Made by a program: the position numbers and the translations under genes. A stretch of 64,000 nt of DNA from Microdochium bolleyi (Eukaryota > Ascomycota > Sordariomycetes > Xylariales > Microdochiaceae), in NCBI GenBank assembly GCA_001566295.1, contig KQ964262.1, forward strand, positions 310,001-374,000, read 5' to 3'. This document shows positions 53,960 to 64,000 of the stretch, in pieces; positions within the stretch are counted from its first letter, which is position 1, and each line of letters starts with the position of its first letter. The notes beneath the pieces are model-generated. The model was not told the origin of the DNA. It saw only the letters and a program-made list of their open reading frames with translations, and did no database searches.

Positions 53960-55426
53960 TCATGATGGATTTGGCCGGTGCCTCCCCTTTTGTATCATCC
54001 TCAACCTTCTCTGGAAGCGCCACCATAACCACCCACTGCCCGCCATGCTGCTTCCTACGAGCAGGATAAAAGCATACTTGCTGTCCTCCATGTAGTTGAT
54101 GACGTTCATTCCGATATACCCAGCCACCAGTGTCGCCGCTGCAAAGGCCAGCATGGTGATCTCGATCTTTGTGTCGAGCACCATAATCTGATTCCGGCGG
54201 ACGTTCAGGATACTCTGGATCGTCTCGTCGGTGCGTTGAATGTTGGCCACCACGCTTGCCGCGCCCTGCGCTACGCTGTCGGACCCCTTATAGTACGCCT
54301 CGAGCATGTACTCGACCTCCTGGTGATCTCCTTCCTCGTGGGGATCCCCCTTGAGCTTGTCGGATAGGTACATGTCGGCCATGTCGCGATTCTCGTCCAT
54401 GACCTCCTTGAGGGCCGCGCACACTGCCCGGGCGCGCTGCTCGATGCCAGCAAGCTTGCGAATAAGCTCGAGCAGCTCACGCATCTCGGTATGGATGAGG
54501 GCCTCGTCCTTGTCGAGTAATTGCGTGTCTAGCTCGGAAAGGACACGTCCCGCGCGTTGGCGCGTGAGGAGATACTCGGCCTCGATGGCAGACGTGACTG
54601 ATGCAAGGGCAGCCTCGACGACGCGCAGCTCATAAGGCAGGCTGGCGAACGTGACGCCGCTTCCACTGCCGTTGGTCTTGCCGCTATTGGGTAGCTTGCC
54701 GCCTGTGGCGCGCATCTTGGTCTCGAATATTGTGGCTGCGACGGACATGGCGGGCTCGTGGATGCGCTCGGGGGCTGCAGAGGCAGCGGCCGCGCTCCTG
54801 TCGCGCGAGAGCTTGCCTGCGGCGCCGTCGTCGTCTTCGGGGTTGTCAATGTGGAGGACAGCGACCTTATCAGCCTGGACGAGGAGGCGCAGGCTGAACA
54901 TGTGGATGAGGATGGTGGAGTGGCGGATGAGGATGTGCGGGGTGCCGTCGGACTCGAGGTCGACGGAGCGCAGGTCGCGGGGGCTGAGGCCGAACCTGTG
55001 TGAGATGTCGTGCTTGCTCATAGGCCCTGTCGAGGTGGCCTCGGGAGGCTTGTCCGGGTGGTAGATGGTGCAGCGCATCTCGGCGCTGCTGTTCATCGGG
55101 GTGCGCGAGAGGCTCTGGGCGAGGTTGAGCAGGTCCTCGGCCTGCTGGGCGGCCTCGCGCTCGGCATCTTGCTTGTCGTCGCTCGCGTCGAGGCGGGCGG
55201 TGATATGCGTGGTGACGGGCGAGGGTCGGGTGCTGGACGACGCGGGTCTGCGGTGTGATGTCGAGGGAGAAGCAGTCTTCCGTCTGGTGGGAGGTGCGGA
55301 GGAATGGCTGAAGAATGTGCGGCCGAGGGCGGTGGCCCTCAAGGTTGGAGCCGTCACTGTCGGGTATGTGCTTGCAGTCAGCCGCTTGCACGCTCCGCAC
55401 AGGGCACGGGCAAGTGGTGGCCTCAT
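53960..55426 (-). CDS. Mitochondrial CorA/Mrs2-type magnesium transporter
   Basis: From the ATG at 55426 the intron-free product has 488 residues; the frame is open for 90 more codons upstream, but that part lacks features. An Arg/Ser/Thr-rich presequence (MRPPLARALCGACKRLTAS) suggests mitochondrial import. The middle domain shows SPRDLRSVD and ILIRHSTILIHMFSLRLLVQADKVAVLHID (inner-membrane Mrs2 pattern), then LPYELRVVEAALASVTSAIEAEYLLTRQRAGRVLSELD and the long stalk helix. Two C-terminal helices surround AGYIGMNVINYMEDSKYAF. The GMN selectivity motif is intact, but the aromatic residue usually just before it (YGMN) is replaced by Ile, with Tyr one position earlier. A basic tail (RRLRMIQKGRHR) ends the protein. 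It may be the Mrs2 orthologue or an Lpe10/Mfm1-like divergent partner. Confidence 0.88.
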   Translation of the reverse strand: MRPPLARALCGACKRLTASTYPTVTAPTLRATALGRTFFSHSSAPPTRRKTASPSTSHRRPASSSTRPSPVTTHITARLDASDDKQDAEREAAQQAEDLLNLAQSLSRTPMNSSAEMRCTIYHPDKPPEATSTGPMSKHDISHRFGLSPRDLRSVDLESDGTPHILIRHSTILIHMFSLRLLVQADKVAVLHIDNPEDDDGAAGKLSRDRSAAAASAAPERIHEPAMSVAATIFETKMRATGGKLPNSGKTNGSGSGVTFASLPYELRVVEAALASVTSAIEAEYLLTRQRAGRVLSELDTQLLDKDEALIHTEMRELLELIRKLAGIEQRARAVCAALKEVMDENRDMADMYLSDKLKGDPHEEGDHQEVEYMLEAYYKGSDSVAQGAASVVANIQRTDETIQSILNVRRNQIMVLDTKIEITMLAFAAATLVAGYIGMNVINYMEDSKYAFILLVGSSMAGSGWLWWRFQRRLRMIQKGRHRPNPS

Positions 55427-56607
55427 GTCGGGACCTTCGCAGCAGGCATACGCATAAAGGCAGCGCAATGCAGGAACCTCGACATGGTGAAGGTCTCGTG
55501 GCTGTTTTCCTGATGGAGGTTTTCGCAGGGTGCCCCGGTAGACGGAGCAATGACGTAGCCCCAGCAGAGCTCCTTCGCGGTCTCGTGCCCGGGCTGCTAT
55601 CGTTATCGGCGTGATCTCGTCCCTCCACGTCTCTCCACGTCCGCCAATCCAACCAAGCACCGCCCACACAACATCGTCCTCGACACCACAGACCACGATG
55701 CCTTGCTCTTCGTATCAGCTCGCCTCAACTTGCGTCGCACCGCTCAGCCAAGCACCGAAAGGTATGAGCACCAAGCCGACATACTAGGCGCCATGCTCGT
55801 GCAGCCGTCGCCCTGTGCCAGTCGTGAACTGGCGCCTCGTGCCAGCCACGATTGCACCGCGCTGTGCTCACAAGATGCATTGTTCCCTCAGTGTCTCTTG
55901 ACACATCAGTAGGTGCAGTGACCGTCAGAGCGTGCTCGTCTATCGGGGGATGACCGCCCCTTTACACGAAACGCCCTGGTCTCTTGGCACTTTGATGGGG
56001 ACTTCGGAGCACGCGGGAACCACACGACACTGTCAGCGGAACCTCCCGGTGCCGCCGTACTCGACAACTGCCAAAATGCCTCAGCTATGCGACCTGCCCG
56101 TCTGACGCGAGCCCGCAGTGATGCACCACGACACAGCATGCCGTGCAACGACAACGGATCGCCATTTGTGCGCGCCGAGAGCTTCGGTGGCACGCCGAGC
56201 CGGCCACTGGCGCTGGATCCGGCAGTTGGGCAGGCACGGGCGAGCACAGGCACACTCCACCGCCGTTGCGACTTGGCGAATCGGGCAGGTCTGCCAGCAA
56301 GCAGGTGCCAACCGCGATAGCAACGGCGCATCAGCTTGATTGGGCACGCCATCTACCGCCGAGGGCCGCCCTGGTCGGCCTGCCTATACCGTCTAGCGGT
56401 CCCAGTGCCAAGACGTTCCATCGCGGCTCGTAGGCGCTATAGGACTTACCCCAGACTTTCCAAGCCTGTCTGCACCGGGCACTTCTGTCGATATCCTGGG
56501 CGTGCCAAGCAAGCCGGGCCATGACGATCATAACAAGGAGCACTACACTGCCGGTGACTGACAAGTGCTGCTCCAGCCCAGATGCGACTGTGGTACGAGG
56601 GACCGAC
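55427..56607. other. Divergent intergenic region between Mrs2-type and M28 peptidase genes
   Basis: 1.2 kb holding both promoters; GC-rich overlapping frames at 55.9-56.4 kb have no domain support. Confidence 0.5.
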
Positions 56608-56615
56608 TATATAAG
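56608..56615 (+). promoter_or_regulatory. TATA box of the M28 aminopeptidase gene
   Basis: TATATAAG lies 109 bp upstream of the ATG at 56717. Confidence 0.55.
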
Positions 56616-56716
56616 ATTGCGCACCCGCTCGCGAGCTTGTCACGGTTCTTGGGCTCCTCTCTCAGCTCTCTTCTGCAAGCTCGACTACCACCAGACAGTC
56701 TGCCCTCCACATCAAG

Positions 56717-57955
56717 ATGCGTTTCTCCGCCACCCTCGCCACGGCCTTTGCGGCTACGGCCATGGCCTGCAGCTTCGAGACACACCCCTCGCTCGTTGAC
56801 CGCTTCGTCAAGCTGCGGGCCGAGCCGCTCGAAGGCGAGCCAATGTACACCCTCGAGTTCGCCGACGGCACCACCCGCCAGGTGACTGATGACGAACGGT
56901 GGGCTCTGAAGCGTGTAAGTGCATCTCTCCATGCCTACTGCTAAGCCACCAGTACTAAACCACATCAGGCCCACATCCGCTTCTTCGACATCACCGACCA
57001 GGGCGACGAGCTCGCCGTCTACTCGCCCCCGATGAGCATCGCCTCTGCCGACACGGACGGCGAGATGACCATCCAGGCGTACCCCACGGCCATGACACAG
57101 ACCACCGCCGTGCGCAGCCTCATCGCCAAGTACAGCGTCGCCAATGTGCGCTCCAAGTTGACAACGTTCTCGGGCTTCTTCAACCGGTACTACAGGTCCA
57201 CCTACGGCGTGCAGTCGGCACAGTGGCTCTTTGACCAGGTCCAGGCCACCATCACCGCCAGCGGTGCACAGGGCGTCACCGTGCGCAAGGTCACCCACAC
57301 CTTCAGCCAGTTCTCCGTCGTTGCCACCATCCCGGGCACCTCGGCCAAGACGGTCGTCGTCGGCGCGCACCAGGACTCGATCAACCAGGCCAACCCTGCT
57401 AATGGCCAAGCCGCGGGCGCTGACGATGACGGGTCGGGTTCCATGGCTATCCTCGAGGCGTTCCGCGTGATGCTCACCGACTCGCGCATCGCGGCCGGCC
57501 AGGCCCCCAACACGCTCGAGTTCCACTGGTACGCCGCCGAAGAGGCCGGTCTCCTGGGCTCGCAGGCCATCTTCCAGCAGTACGCGCGCGAGGGCCGCAA
57601 CGTCGCCGCCATGCTGCAGCAGGACATGGTCGGCTACTCGCCCAAGGGTGTCTTCGGCGTCATCACGGACAACGTGAGCGCCACGCTGACGAGCTTCACC
57701 CGCCTGGTGATCAATGCGTACACCTCGATCAAGAGCGTCGACACGCGCTGCGGCTACGGCTGCAGTGACCACGCCTCGGCCACGCGCAGCGGGTACCCCT
57801 CCGCGTTTGTTTTCGAGGCCGCCTTCAGCGACAGCAACCCGGACATCCACAGCACGCGGGACACGATCGACAAGGTCAACTTCAACCACGTCCTCGAGCA
57901 CGGCAAGCTGATCCTCGGGTTCATGTACGAGCTCGCCTTCTCGCCCAACATCTAG
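56717..57955 (+). CDS. Secreted leucine aminopeptidase, peptidase family M28
   Basis: Two exons (56717-56914, 56969-57955) give 394 residues. A signal peptide (FSATLATAFAATAMA) and a pro-region precede the catalytic domain. The two-zinc site of M28 aminopeptidases is complete: His200 (GAHQDS), Asp219 (ADDDGSGS), Glu257/Glu258 (AAEEAGLLGS), Asp285 (QQDMVGYS) and His360 (IHSTRDTID). A disulfide pair CGYGC lies before the SDHASATRSGYPSAFVFE block. It should remove N-terminal hydrophobic residues from peptides outside the cell. The architecture matches fungal leucine aminopeptidases such as the Aspergillus/Trichophyton Lap1 group. Confidence 0.94.
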
Positions 57956-58657
57956 ATGTCTGCGGTGTGCGGGCGGGGTGAATCGGGGCGGTGGGAGCGA
58001 TTCGGCATCGTGTTTTTATCATGTGTCATGAGATGAGAAGCGAGGAGTTGTGGTGACAATGGGTGTGCATTGAGCGTGGTGTTCTGGTGTGGGAGTGAGT
58101 GGTTGTTGTTGTGGTTGCTGCTGCTTCGAAGTGTACATATTACGTAGCCACCTTTCGGCCGAGCTGTCTGCCCTGAGTCCATGGGTAAATAGTATATACA
58201 ATACGCAATCAGAAGACCCTGAGTGTTCTTACCCAATTTCAAAGCAACGTAGACATGGTGGACCCGCCGGAACGAGTGACAATCGATATTTGCACACAAT
58301 TGGAGGTGCCGCACAGTGACTGCATCAAAGGGTACTAAGTAGTGGGACAGAAATTCGAAGAGACCCGTGAAGAGAGCTGTATGTTTCCGATATGTAAAAC
58401 TTGGTGATCCCCTACTGGCTTGACCTTATTCTCGCAGATACCTACTGCGCCAGCGACGATTGCAGAGCGGTGTTGAACAGGTCTCAGGCTGTCGAGGCCG
58501 GCTGCACGGTCTGCAGGGTCACGGCCCACGCTAAGCGAAAGTCAGCCGAGCCGACGCCACCTCGGCCGACGTCAGCTTCTGACACTTCTGAGCCTCGCCA
58601 GCGAGAGCTGTCTCTCCCTCTACGCCATCACACTGTCGTCACCACGCAACACGCGCA
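57956..58657. other. Intergenic region upstream of the Zn2Cys6 regulator
   Basis: It holds the peptidase 3' region and the regulator promoter. A GT-rich run (TGTTGTTGTGGTTGC) occurs near 58105. No gene recognised. Confidence 0.5.
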
Positions 58658-61052
58658 ATGACCGACCGGACAAGCAGCTCGCCTGCCGCGAGCACGCGCG
58701 CCCCGCGCAATGCGGCGTGCACAAGCTGCCGCACGTCCAAGGTCCGGTGCAACCCCGGCCGAGAGCCCGGGACGCCCTGCCAGCGCTGCGCAAAGCTCGA
58801 GCTCGAGTGTGCTGTCGACCCGACGTTTCGACGTGTCACCCGCAGAAGGTATGTCTCAGTGAAGAATGGTTTCGCCGAGCCGATCGGAATACAGAGCAAC
58901 CCCGGAGGGCATCGCTGACACGAGTCACACGACGTACAGCCAGCTCGATCAGCTTGCCCGCGAAGTCCAGGCCATCAAGCAGGCCGTTGACACCACGACG
59001 CAGCTTTCACCGCAAACAACGACAGCCGCAAGTCTCTGCACATCGAGGCTGCAGAGCAACCGGGCCAGCCATGCCTCTCCGTCCAGCATCACTGCCATAG
59101 GCACACAGTCGGCCTACTCTGGCCCTGCATCGCCCCATGGTCGCACTGTCACTGACACGCCAGTCCCACTTGGGTCCGTGACGCCGAGCCAGCCCAGGGC
59201 TCTGAACTCGCTGCCGTTCACAGGGGGGCAGATTGACCGGTGCTTCCAAGAGTATGCACATGAGCCACCTGGCACGTCGACTTTAAGCAATGGCCGCTGA
59301 TCTAATGACTCTATGTGGACAGTTATTTTGAGCACTTCCACAAGCACTTCCCCGTTGTGTCCGACCAAGACCCAAACAAGTGTTATGACACCAGCCCGTT
59401 GCTGTTCTGGGTAGTCGTCCTCATCGCTCACCGGCGGCTCGACAAGGACACCAACCATTACCAAACAGTGGCCCCCGGGAACAACAGCACGGCGACGACG
59501 ACTCGACCACTCACCGACTTTGTCAAACAAGAGACAGACACCATCATCGCCAAGCTGCCCCTGACCCTCCCGCTCATGCATGCGCTGCTCCTCATCGCGG
59601 CCTGGGGTCTGTACCCCGGAATCCGCTTCATCAGCGATACAGCGCACTGGCTTGTGGGACTGGTGAACAATTCGTGTCTAGTGCTAGGCTTGCACACGAA
59701 CAAGGGGCGACATGCGGCATTCAGCCATCCTAGTTTCGACGTGAAGGTGTCAGATCATCAGGCTGCTGTCACCTGGACCGCATGCTGCGTGCTGTCACAG
59801 AGGTACCATCCTGAAATCCTCCCTCGATCCACCGGGTTGATGGCTGCATCATCATCTTTCCCTGTTCCATGAGATATGCAGCAGACTGATTGTCGTCGGA
59901 ATCCAGGGTCTCTTCGTATCTCGGCTTGCCCGCAACTAGCCCGTCCTTTAATAAAGCCACAAGGGAGATCCTCCACAGCAGTCTCCTACCGCCGATTTTC
60001 CAGGTTCAGCTGGAGTGCCAAAGCTTCATCAGCCGCATAAGCAAAACGGTCTCAAGCTGCCTCGAAGAGACTTTGGGCGTACCAAGCGAGCTTGTACGTA
60101 TGTTCGAAGACGAATGGGACCAGAACCAGGCATCACTACTAGCCAGGCACCCTGGTACGTCCAAAGTGAAACGAAGCTCCTTTCTCCAAGTCACACGTGC
60201 TAATATCATGATGTATCGGCTTCTACAGATCCCCTGACTACGCTCCACACTCTGCTGGTCCTCCAGGAGGTCCAGATTTACTATCTACTACCTATCGGCG
60301 GCACTCAAAGCAGTGATCGCTCCAGCTCTTCCCAGCACAGCCTCGAAGCCGACGCCCTCCGCTGCTACGACACCGCGCAGCAGATCATTGCCCACGTGTC
60401 ACATCTAGACGAGACGACCAACTTCCTCCTATACGTCCCGCACATCTACTTTCGCGCGATCGTGACCTCCGTTTTCATCATTTTCAAGGTCGTCCGCTCC
60501 GCCCTGCCCCTGCGGCACCGCGGCATCCGGCATGACACAGCTGCAAAGTCGTGCGCCGATGCTCTACCGATATGCCGCCGCGTGTCGGTCGTCGAGGGCG
60601 ACCTGCCGTGGCGACTCGCTCGGTGCGTCGAGGTCTGGCAGTCGCGGAGCGCGGCCCATCTCGAGAGGATCCGCACCTGCAACAACGACGCGAGCATCAC
60701 CGCTGCCGCCGACACCACTGCTCCGGAACAGCCCGACTCTGATCTCGAGCCGATCACAGTGGATACCTACAGGGAGCGCATGGCCGCGAGCCTGAGCTTC
60801 GACTTCATGAACCGCTGGAAGACCAGGTACGGCCCTGTCCACATGGGCCCATATGGCCGAGAGCAGGTGCCGCAGCAGCAACAGCCGGCACCGTATGCGC
60901 CCACGACAGCCATGACAGGCATTTTGGCGTCGCAGGCTGGGACGGAGGTGCCGCCTTCCGCCGCTGTGTCTGACCTCGATCCGCTCCTTGGTGCAGACTG
61001 GGGCTTCTTGGACGACTTCAACTGGAACTTTGATGCCACTGGCGGCATCTGA
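58658..61052 (+). CDS. Zn2Cys6 transcription factor with fungal-specific TF domain
   Basis: Five exons (58658-58848, 58940-59251, 59323-59802, 59907-60154, 60229-61052) give 684 residues. The zinc cluster has cysteines 21, 24, 31, 41, 44 and 51 (C-X2-C-X6-C-X9-C-X2-C-X6-C; CTSCRTSKVRC). A coiled-coil linker SQLDQLAREVQAIKQAVD begins exon 2. The regulatory domain follows: YFEHFHKHFPVV, LLFWVVVLIAHRRL, LLLIAAWGLYPG, NNSCLVLGLHTNKGRH, TWTACCVLSQR joined to VSSYLGLPATSPSF, LLVLQEVQIYYLLP and LLYVPHIYFRAIVTSVFIIFKVV. The end WGFLDDFNWNFDATGGI is an acidic-aromatic activation-type tail. The third and fourth introns were placed by restoring this order. Target genes unknown; the neighbouring aminopeptidase is a possibility only by position. 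Confidence 0.88.
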
Positions 61053-61368
61053 GTCTGTTGGCGTCGACCCGACATTGTGACCGGCGGCATCCATCAGCGA
61101 GATGCGGTGATGGATTGCAGATCATGGCAGCATCAGCTGTGCATATGCGTCAAACAATCACATTTTCTCAACGAGCTCTTCCCTGATCATCTCACTGTAA
61201 CCCATATCGCCTTCCACGTCAGTCTCTTTTATCATACGGGATGCTCGTCCCAAAAACGCCGGCCACGATCAGACTCCATTTACTGGGCACGAAGAGCTTG
61301 TTCATCATCATGAATAGTCCTACGTTGATCTCATCTATGAATGCAGCCACGACTTCCAAATCACATCA
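61053..61368. other. Convergent intergenic region
   Basis: It lies between the Zn2Cys6 gene (+) and the kelch membrane protein gene (-). Nothing recognised. Confidence 0.55.
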
Positions 61369-63761
61369 TTAACTACGTAGCTCATGGACCGGATACGCCC
61401 CTCCCGGCGCCGAAGACGGGTGCGCGCTGACCTCGTACGGCTGCATCGGTGGCTCCTGGCCTGGCAGCTCCGCCGGTCCCTGTTGCGGTTGCGGGTATTG
61501 GACGCCCCCACCAACTTGATTCTGGCCACCGTAGTACTCTTGCATCTGCGGCGAGGCCTGGCCGGCCCCCTGCTGGAAGTACTGGCCATGGTTTTGGTGA
61601 TGCTGGTCCTGCGGCAGTCCGTTTTGGTCATTGGCCGCGAGCTCCGACTTGCTCAAGGGCGACGTTGTTCTGCCGGCGAGACCAGGAGACGGAGACGAAG
61701 AGCCGACGTACGTCGATGACGGGGCGAGTGTGTAATGACTGTTGGTCATTGCGCCGTGGCCGCTGTCGCCTGCGAGCTCCGAGGGTCGTTGCGATGCGTT
61801 CCGCCGGCGGCGGCGGATACAGCACCACGCGAGCACGGCGATGACGATGAGTCCCAGGATGGAGACGCCAACGGCTACGCCGATGGTCGCGCCTTTGGAG
61901 AGCCCGCCACTACTGCTTCCGCCGGCGGGAGATGTGGTTCCGCTACCAGGCGCGGGCGCGGGCGCGGGAGAGGCTGCCGCTTCTGTTCCGTGTCAGTTAG
62001 TTGCCGATCGACGTTTCGCCCCTAGAGGGTGCAGAGGGAGAGAAGGAGGAGGTCACGGCTTACCAGCGAAGAACTCCTGCATGCCTCCATCATCCCAATT
62101 CGCGACACCACTGTCAAATCGCCACGTCAGCATCTCCAGATTCAGATGTGTCCCTTCGAGAGCAGCAAAAGACTCACCCGCCGCTGTACCACTCCTTCAC
62201 GACCTGCGGCGAGTCGTACGCCTCCAGGTCGTGCTTGTACCCGTCCCGCCAGCCGAGCTCCTGCATGTCGAACACGCCGACGCCCTGGGTCCAGGGGTCG
62301 ACCTGCGCCTCGGTCCACTGCTTGTTGCTCTGCTCCTTAACGCCGCCGACCACAACGAGCTGGCGGCCCACGGCGGCGCAGGACGTGAATGCCCGGCCCT
62401 CGCCGAGCTGCGCGGCGGGGCCCGTGGCCTTGAACCACCGGAACCCGGGGATCGTCAGCACCCACATGTCGGCGTGGGCCTGGTTGGACTCGCCGGTGGC
62501 AGGGCGGCCGCCGAAGAGGAAGCTGTTCGAGAACGGGTTAGCCGAAACTTCTGTCTGCCGACTCACGCAAAGGAAATAATTGCAAAACTTACACCTCGTA
62601 GCTCCCATTCCTGCCCCTGGTCGCCGCAGCACACGCGTCCCTGCGATGATCCGGCAGCCCGTCCCCCGTCGTCGTGCTCTGCGTGCGCCACGTGCCCGAC
62701 GCGATGTCGTAGAAGGTCATCTTGTCGAACTGCACGGGGATCTCGGCCTTCCCGCTCCGCGCGATCGCCCGGCCGCCGAGGAACATGACCATCCCGCGTT
62801 TCCCCAGCGTGGGCAGGCACACGGCGGAACCCCCAGCCGGGTAGTACCCGTGGAGGTGCGCGTCGAACGCCTCGACGAGGGATTGGTTCGCCCATGTCCG
62901 CGTCGCGAACTCGTACGTCACCAGGCCCGGCAGGGGGAAACCCTGGGACCCGGAGAACCGGTCGTCGGTGCCGCCGTTGACGTAGCCGCCCAGGGAGAAG
63001 CCCATGCCGTTGCAGGTCGCGTACGAGCTGCGCGCCGGGTTGTACAGCTCCGAGAAGTTGGCCGCGTTGGCGGGCTCCGAGGTCGACCAGGCCGCCTGGG
63101 TGGCGCCCCCCGCGGTCTCGCCGCGGAGCTTGAAGAGCTGCTTGCTGCCCGTGTAGCTCGCGTTGCGGCCGATCGAGTCCCCGCCGTAGAAGTACACGGC
63201 CTTGTTCTCCTCGTCGGACCAGAGCACGGGCGCGTTGTTGCTGGGCAGCAGGGTCCGTGAGATCTCGGTCATGACGAGGCTGCTGTTGGTCCACGACGAG
63301 TCGAGGGGGATGGAGAGGGTGACGTTGACTGCGATGGCGGGTGGTTAGTCTATGATGGCGGATAGCGAGGAAGTTTCATGAGATGGCGACCCACCTCCGT
63401 TCGCTGAGTGCGAGCCGTTGAAGCGGCGCGACACGGAGCCGCCGTCCACGATGAGCTGATTCCCGAGCTTGACGGCTGCGGCAATGGGCACAGGTGTTAG
63501 CAGGCAGTAACATAAAAAAGACTGGATTCAAGTAGACCATTGGCCTTGGTATGCGCAAACAAAACATCAGATTCATGACGCACTCGCAGGGTGCCACCGC
63601 CGGATGAAGATGTCTGCACCGGGATTGCTTGCTTGTTCCCGCCTAGCCACCGACTGCTGCTGCTGCGGCGAAGTACGAGCCTGCCCGTCATCGTTGCCGC
63701 TGCTGCTGCTGTGGAGAGCGGATACGGGGCAGGCCAGCAGGACAGCCCATGAGACTCGCAT
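61369..63761 (-). CDS. Kelch-repeat single-pass membrane protein with signal peptide
   Basis: Six exons on the minus strand (63761-63584, 63475-63395, 63328-62593, 62522-62178, 62110-62064, 61982-61369) give 666 residues. A signal peptide (MRVSWAVLLACPVSA) is followed by a kelch-like extracellular domain with VKLGNQLIVDGGSVSRRF, LWSDEENKAVYFYGG, MGFSLGGYVNGG, MVMFLGGRA, MTFYDIASGTW, the spliced SYE-VFLFGG and LVVVGGV strands. A Ser/Gly/Pro-rich stalk leads to one membrane helix (GATIGVAVGVSILGLIVIAV, about 494-513), an RRRRR stop-transfer run and a Gln/Pro-rich cytosolic tail. This architecture recurs in Pezizomycotina cell-surface proteins whose roles are mostly unknown. The frame is also open 49 codons upstream of the chosen ATG, but only this start exposes the signal peptide. 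The small exon 5 (47 nt) was found by frame. Confidence 0.85.
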
Positions 63762-64000
63762 GATGGCGACACGGGTCCTTCTTGGTGGTCGCTTTCCGTA
63801 GTAGGGTGTGGATGTGATATCGAGGACCGCGAAGCGCCCCCCCAGAGAAGTTGTGGATGAGAGGATGAGGAAGAGCGTGCGTGTGGCAGGCAGCCCGATA
63901 GAAGGCATGCTGCCAGGGCGGACCAGGGTTCACCAGTGATGTCAGGTAACAGCGCAGGCACAGCCGACTCGGTGGCCGATCAGCGGCGGGAGACGGGGGG

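Noticed and set aside
55900..56564. Cluster of open frames on both strands between Mrs2-type and M28 genes
   Set aside because: All frames are open because of GC-rich sequence; none has domain-like features, and the region fits a divergent promoter.

Overview
The window reads as nuclear DNA of a filamentous ascomycete (Pezizomycotina, most likely a Sordariomycete). Genes are split by short spliceosomal introns, mostly 60 to 180 nt with GTRNGT-type donors and YAG acceptors. Coding sequence is GC-rich with C/G-ending codons. Families typical of this group are present: Zn2Cys6 regulators, a NACHT-ankyrin NLR, CipC, P450 and many MFS carriers. Twenty-six complete genes and one 5'-truncated gene are modelled. 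All exon joins were made by hand from splice signals and reading frame; every modelled multi-exon CDS is a multiple of three.

Left part (1-13 kb): the end of a gene resembling a fungal NLR-type N-terminal region, a secreted GH24 lysozyme, an RBR E3 ubiquitin ligase, a sterol C-24 methyltransferase (Erg6 type), a multi-pass membrane protein and a RidA/YjgF protein. From 13.4 to 22.4 kb lie a dual zinc-finger regulator (C2HC plus Zn2Cys6), an atypical SDR, a cytochrome P450 and a Sulfotransfer_4 family protein. These look like tailoring and regulatory genes of a small metabolic cluster without a backbone synthase. A large integral membrane protein follows.

Middle (25.9-44.5 kb): a perfect 15-bp hairpin sits just upstream of a 1118-residue NACHT-ankyrin NLR. 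It is followed by a small cysteine-rich protein, mitochondrial sulfide:quinone oxidoreductase, a secreted Asn/Gln-repeat protein interrupted by an assembly gap, a 2.9-kb gene-poor stretch, a sugar transporter, an S15/CocE-type hydrolase and a second MFS carrier.

Right part (45.2-64 kb): an arsenic-resistance locus made of the arsenite efflux carrier ACR3 and, divergently, a bacterial-type thioredoxin-coupled arsenate reductase (ArsC), with a bZIP-like regulator next door. The shared ACR3/arsC promoter carries two near-identical 25-bp CCAAT-containing direct repeats, and the DNA upstream of the bZIP gene carries a tight array of TTAC/GTAA half-sites. ArsC would reduce arsenate, ACR3 would export the arsenite, and the bZIP is the obvious candidate regulator. 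Beyond lie a monocarboxylate-transporter-like MFS protein, CipC, an Mrs2/CorA magnesium transporter, a secreted M28 aminopeptidase, a second Zn2Cys6 regulator and a kelch-type single-pass membrane protein.

No tRNA, rRNA, CRISPR array or intact transposon was recognised.
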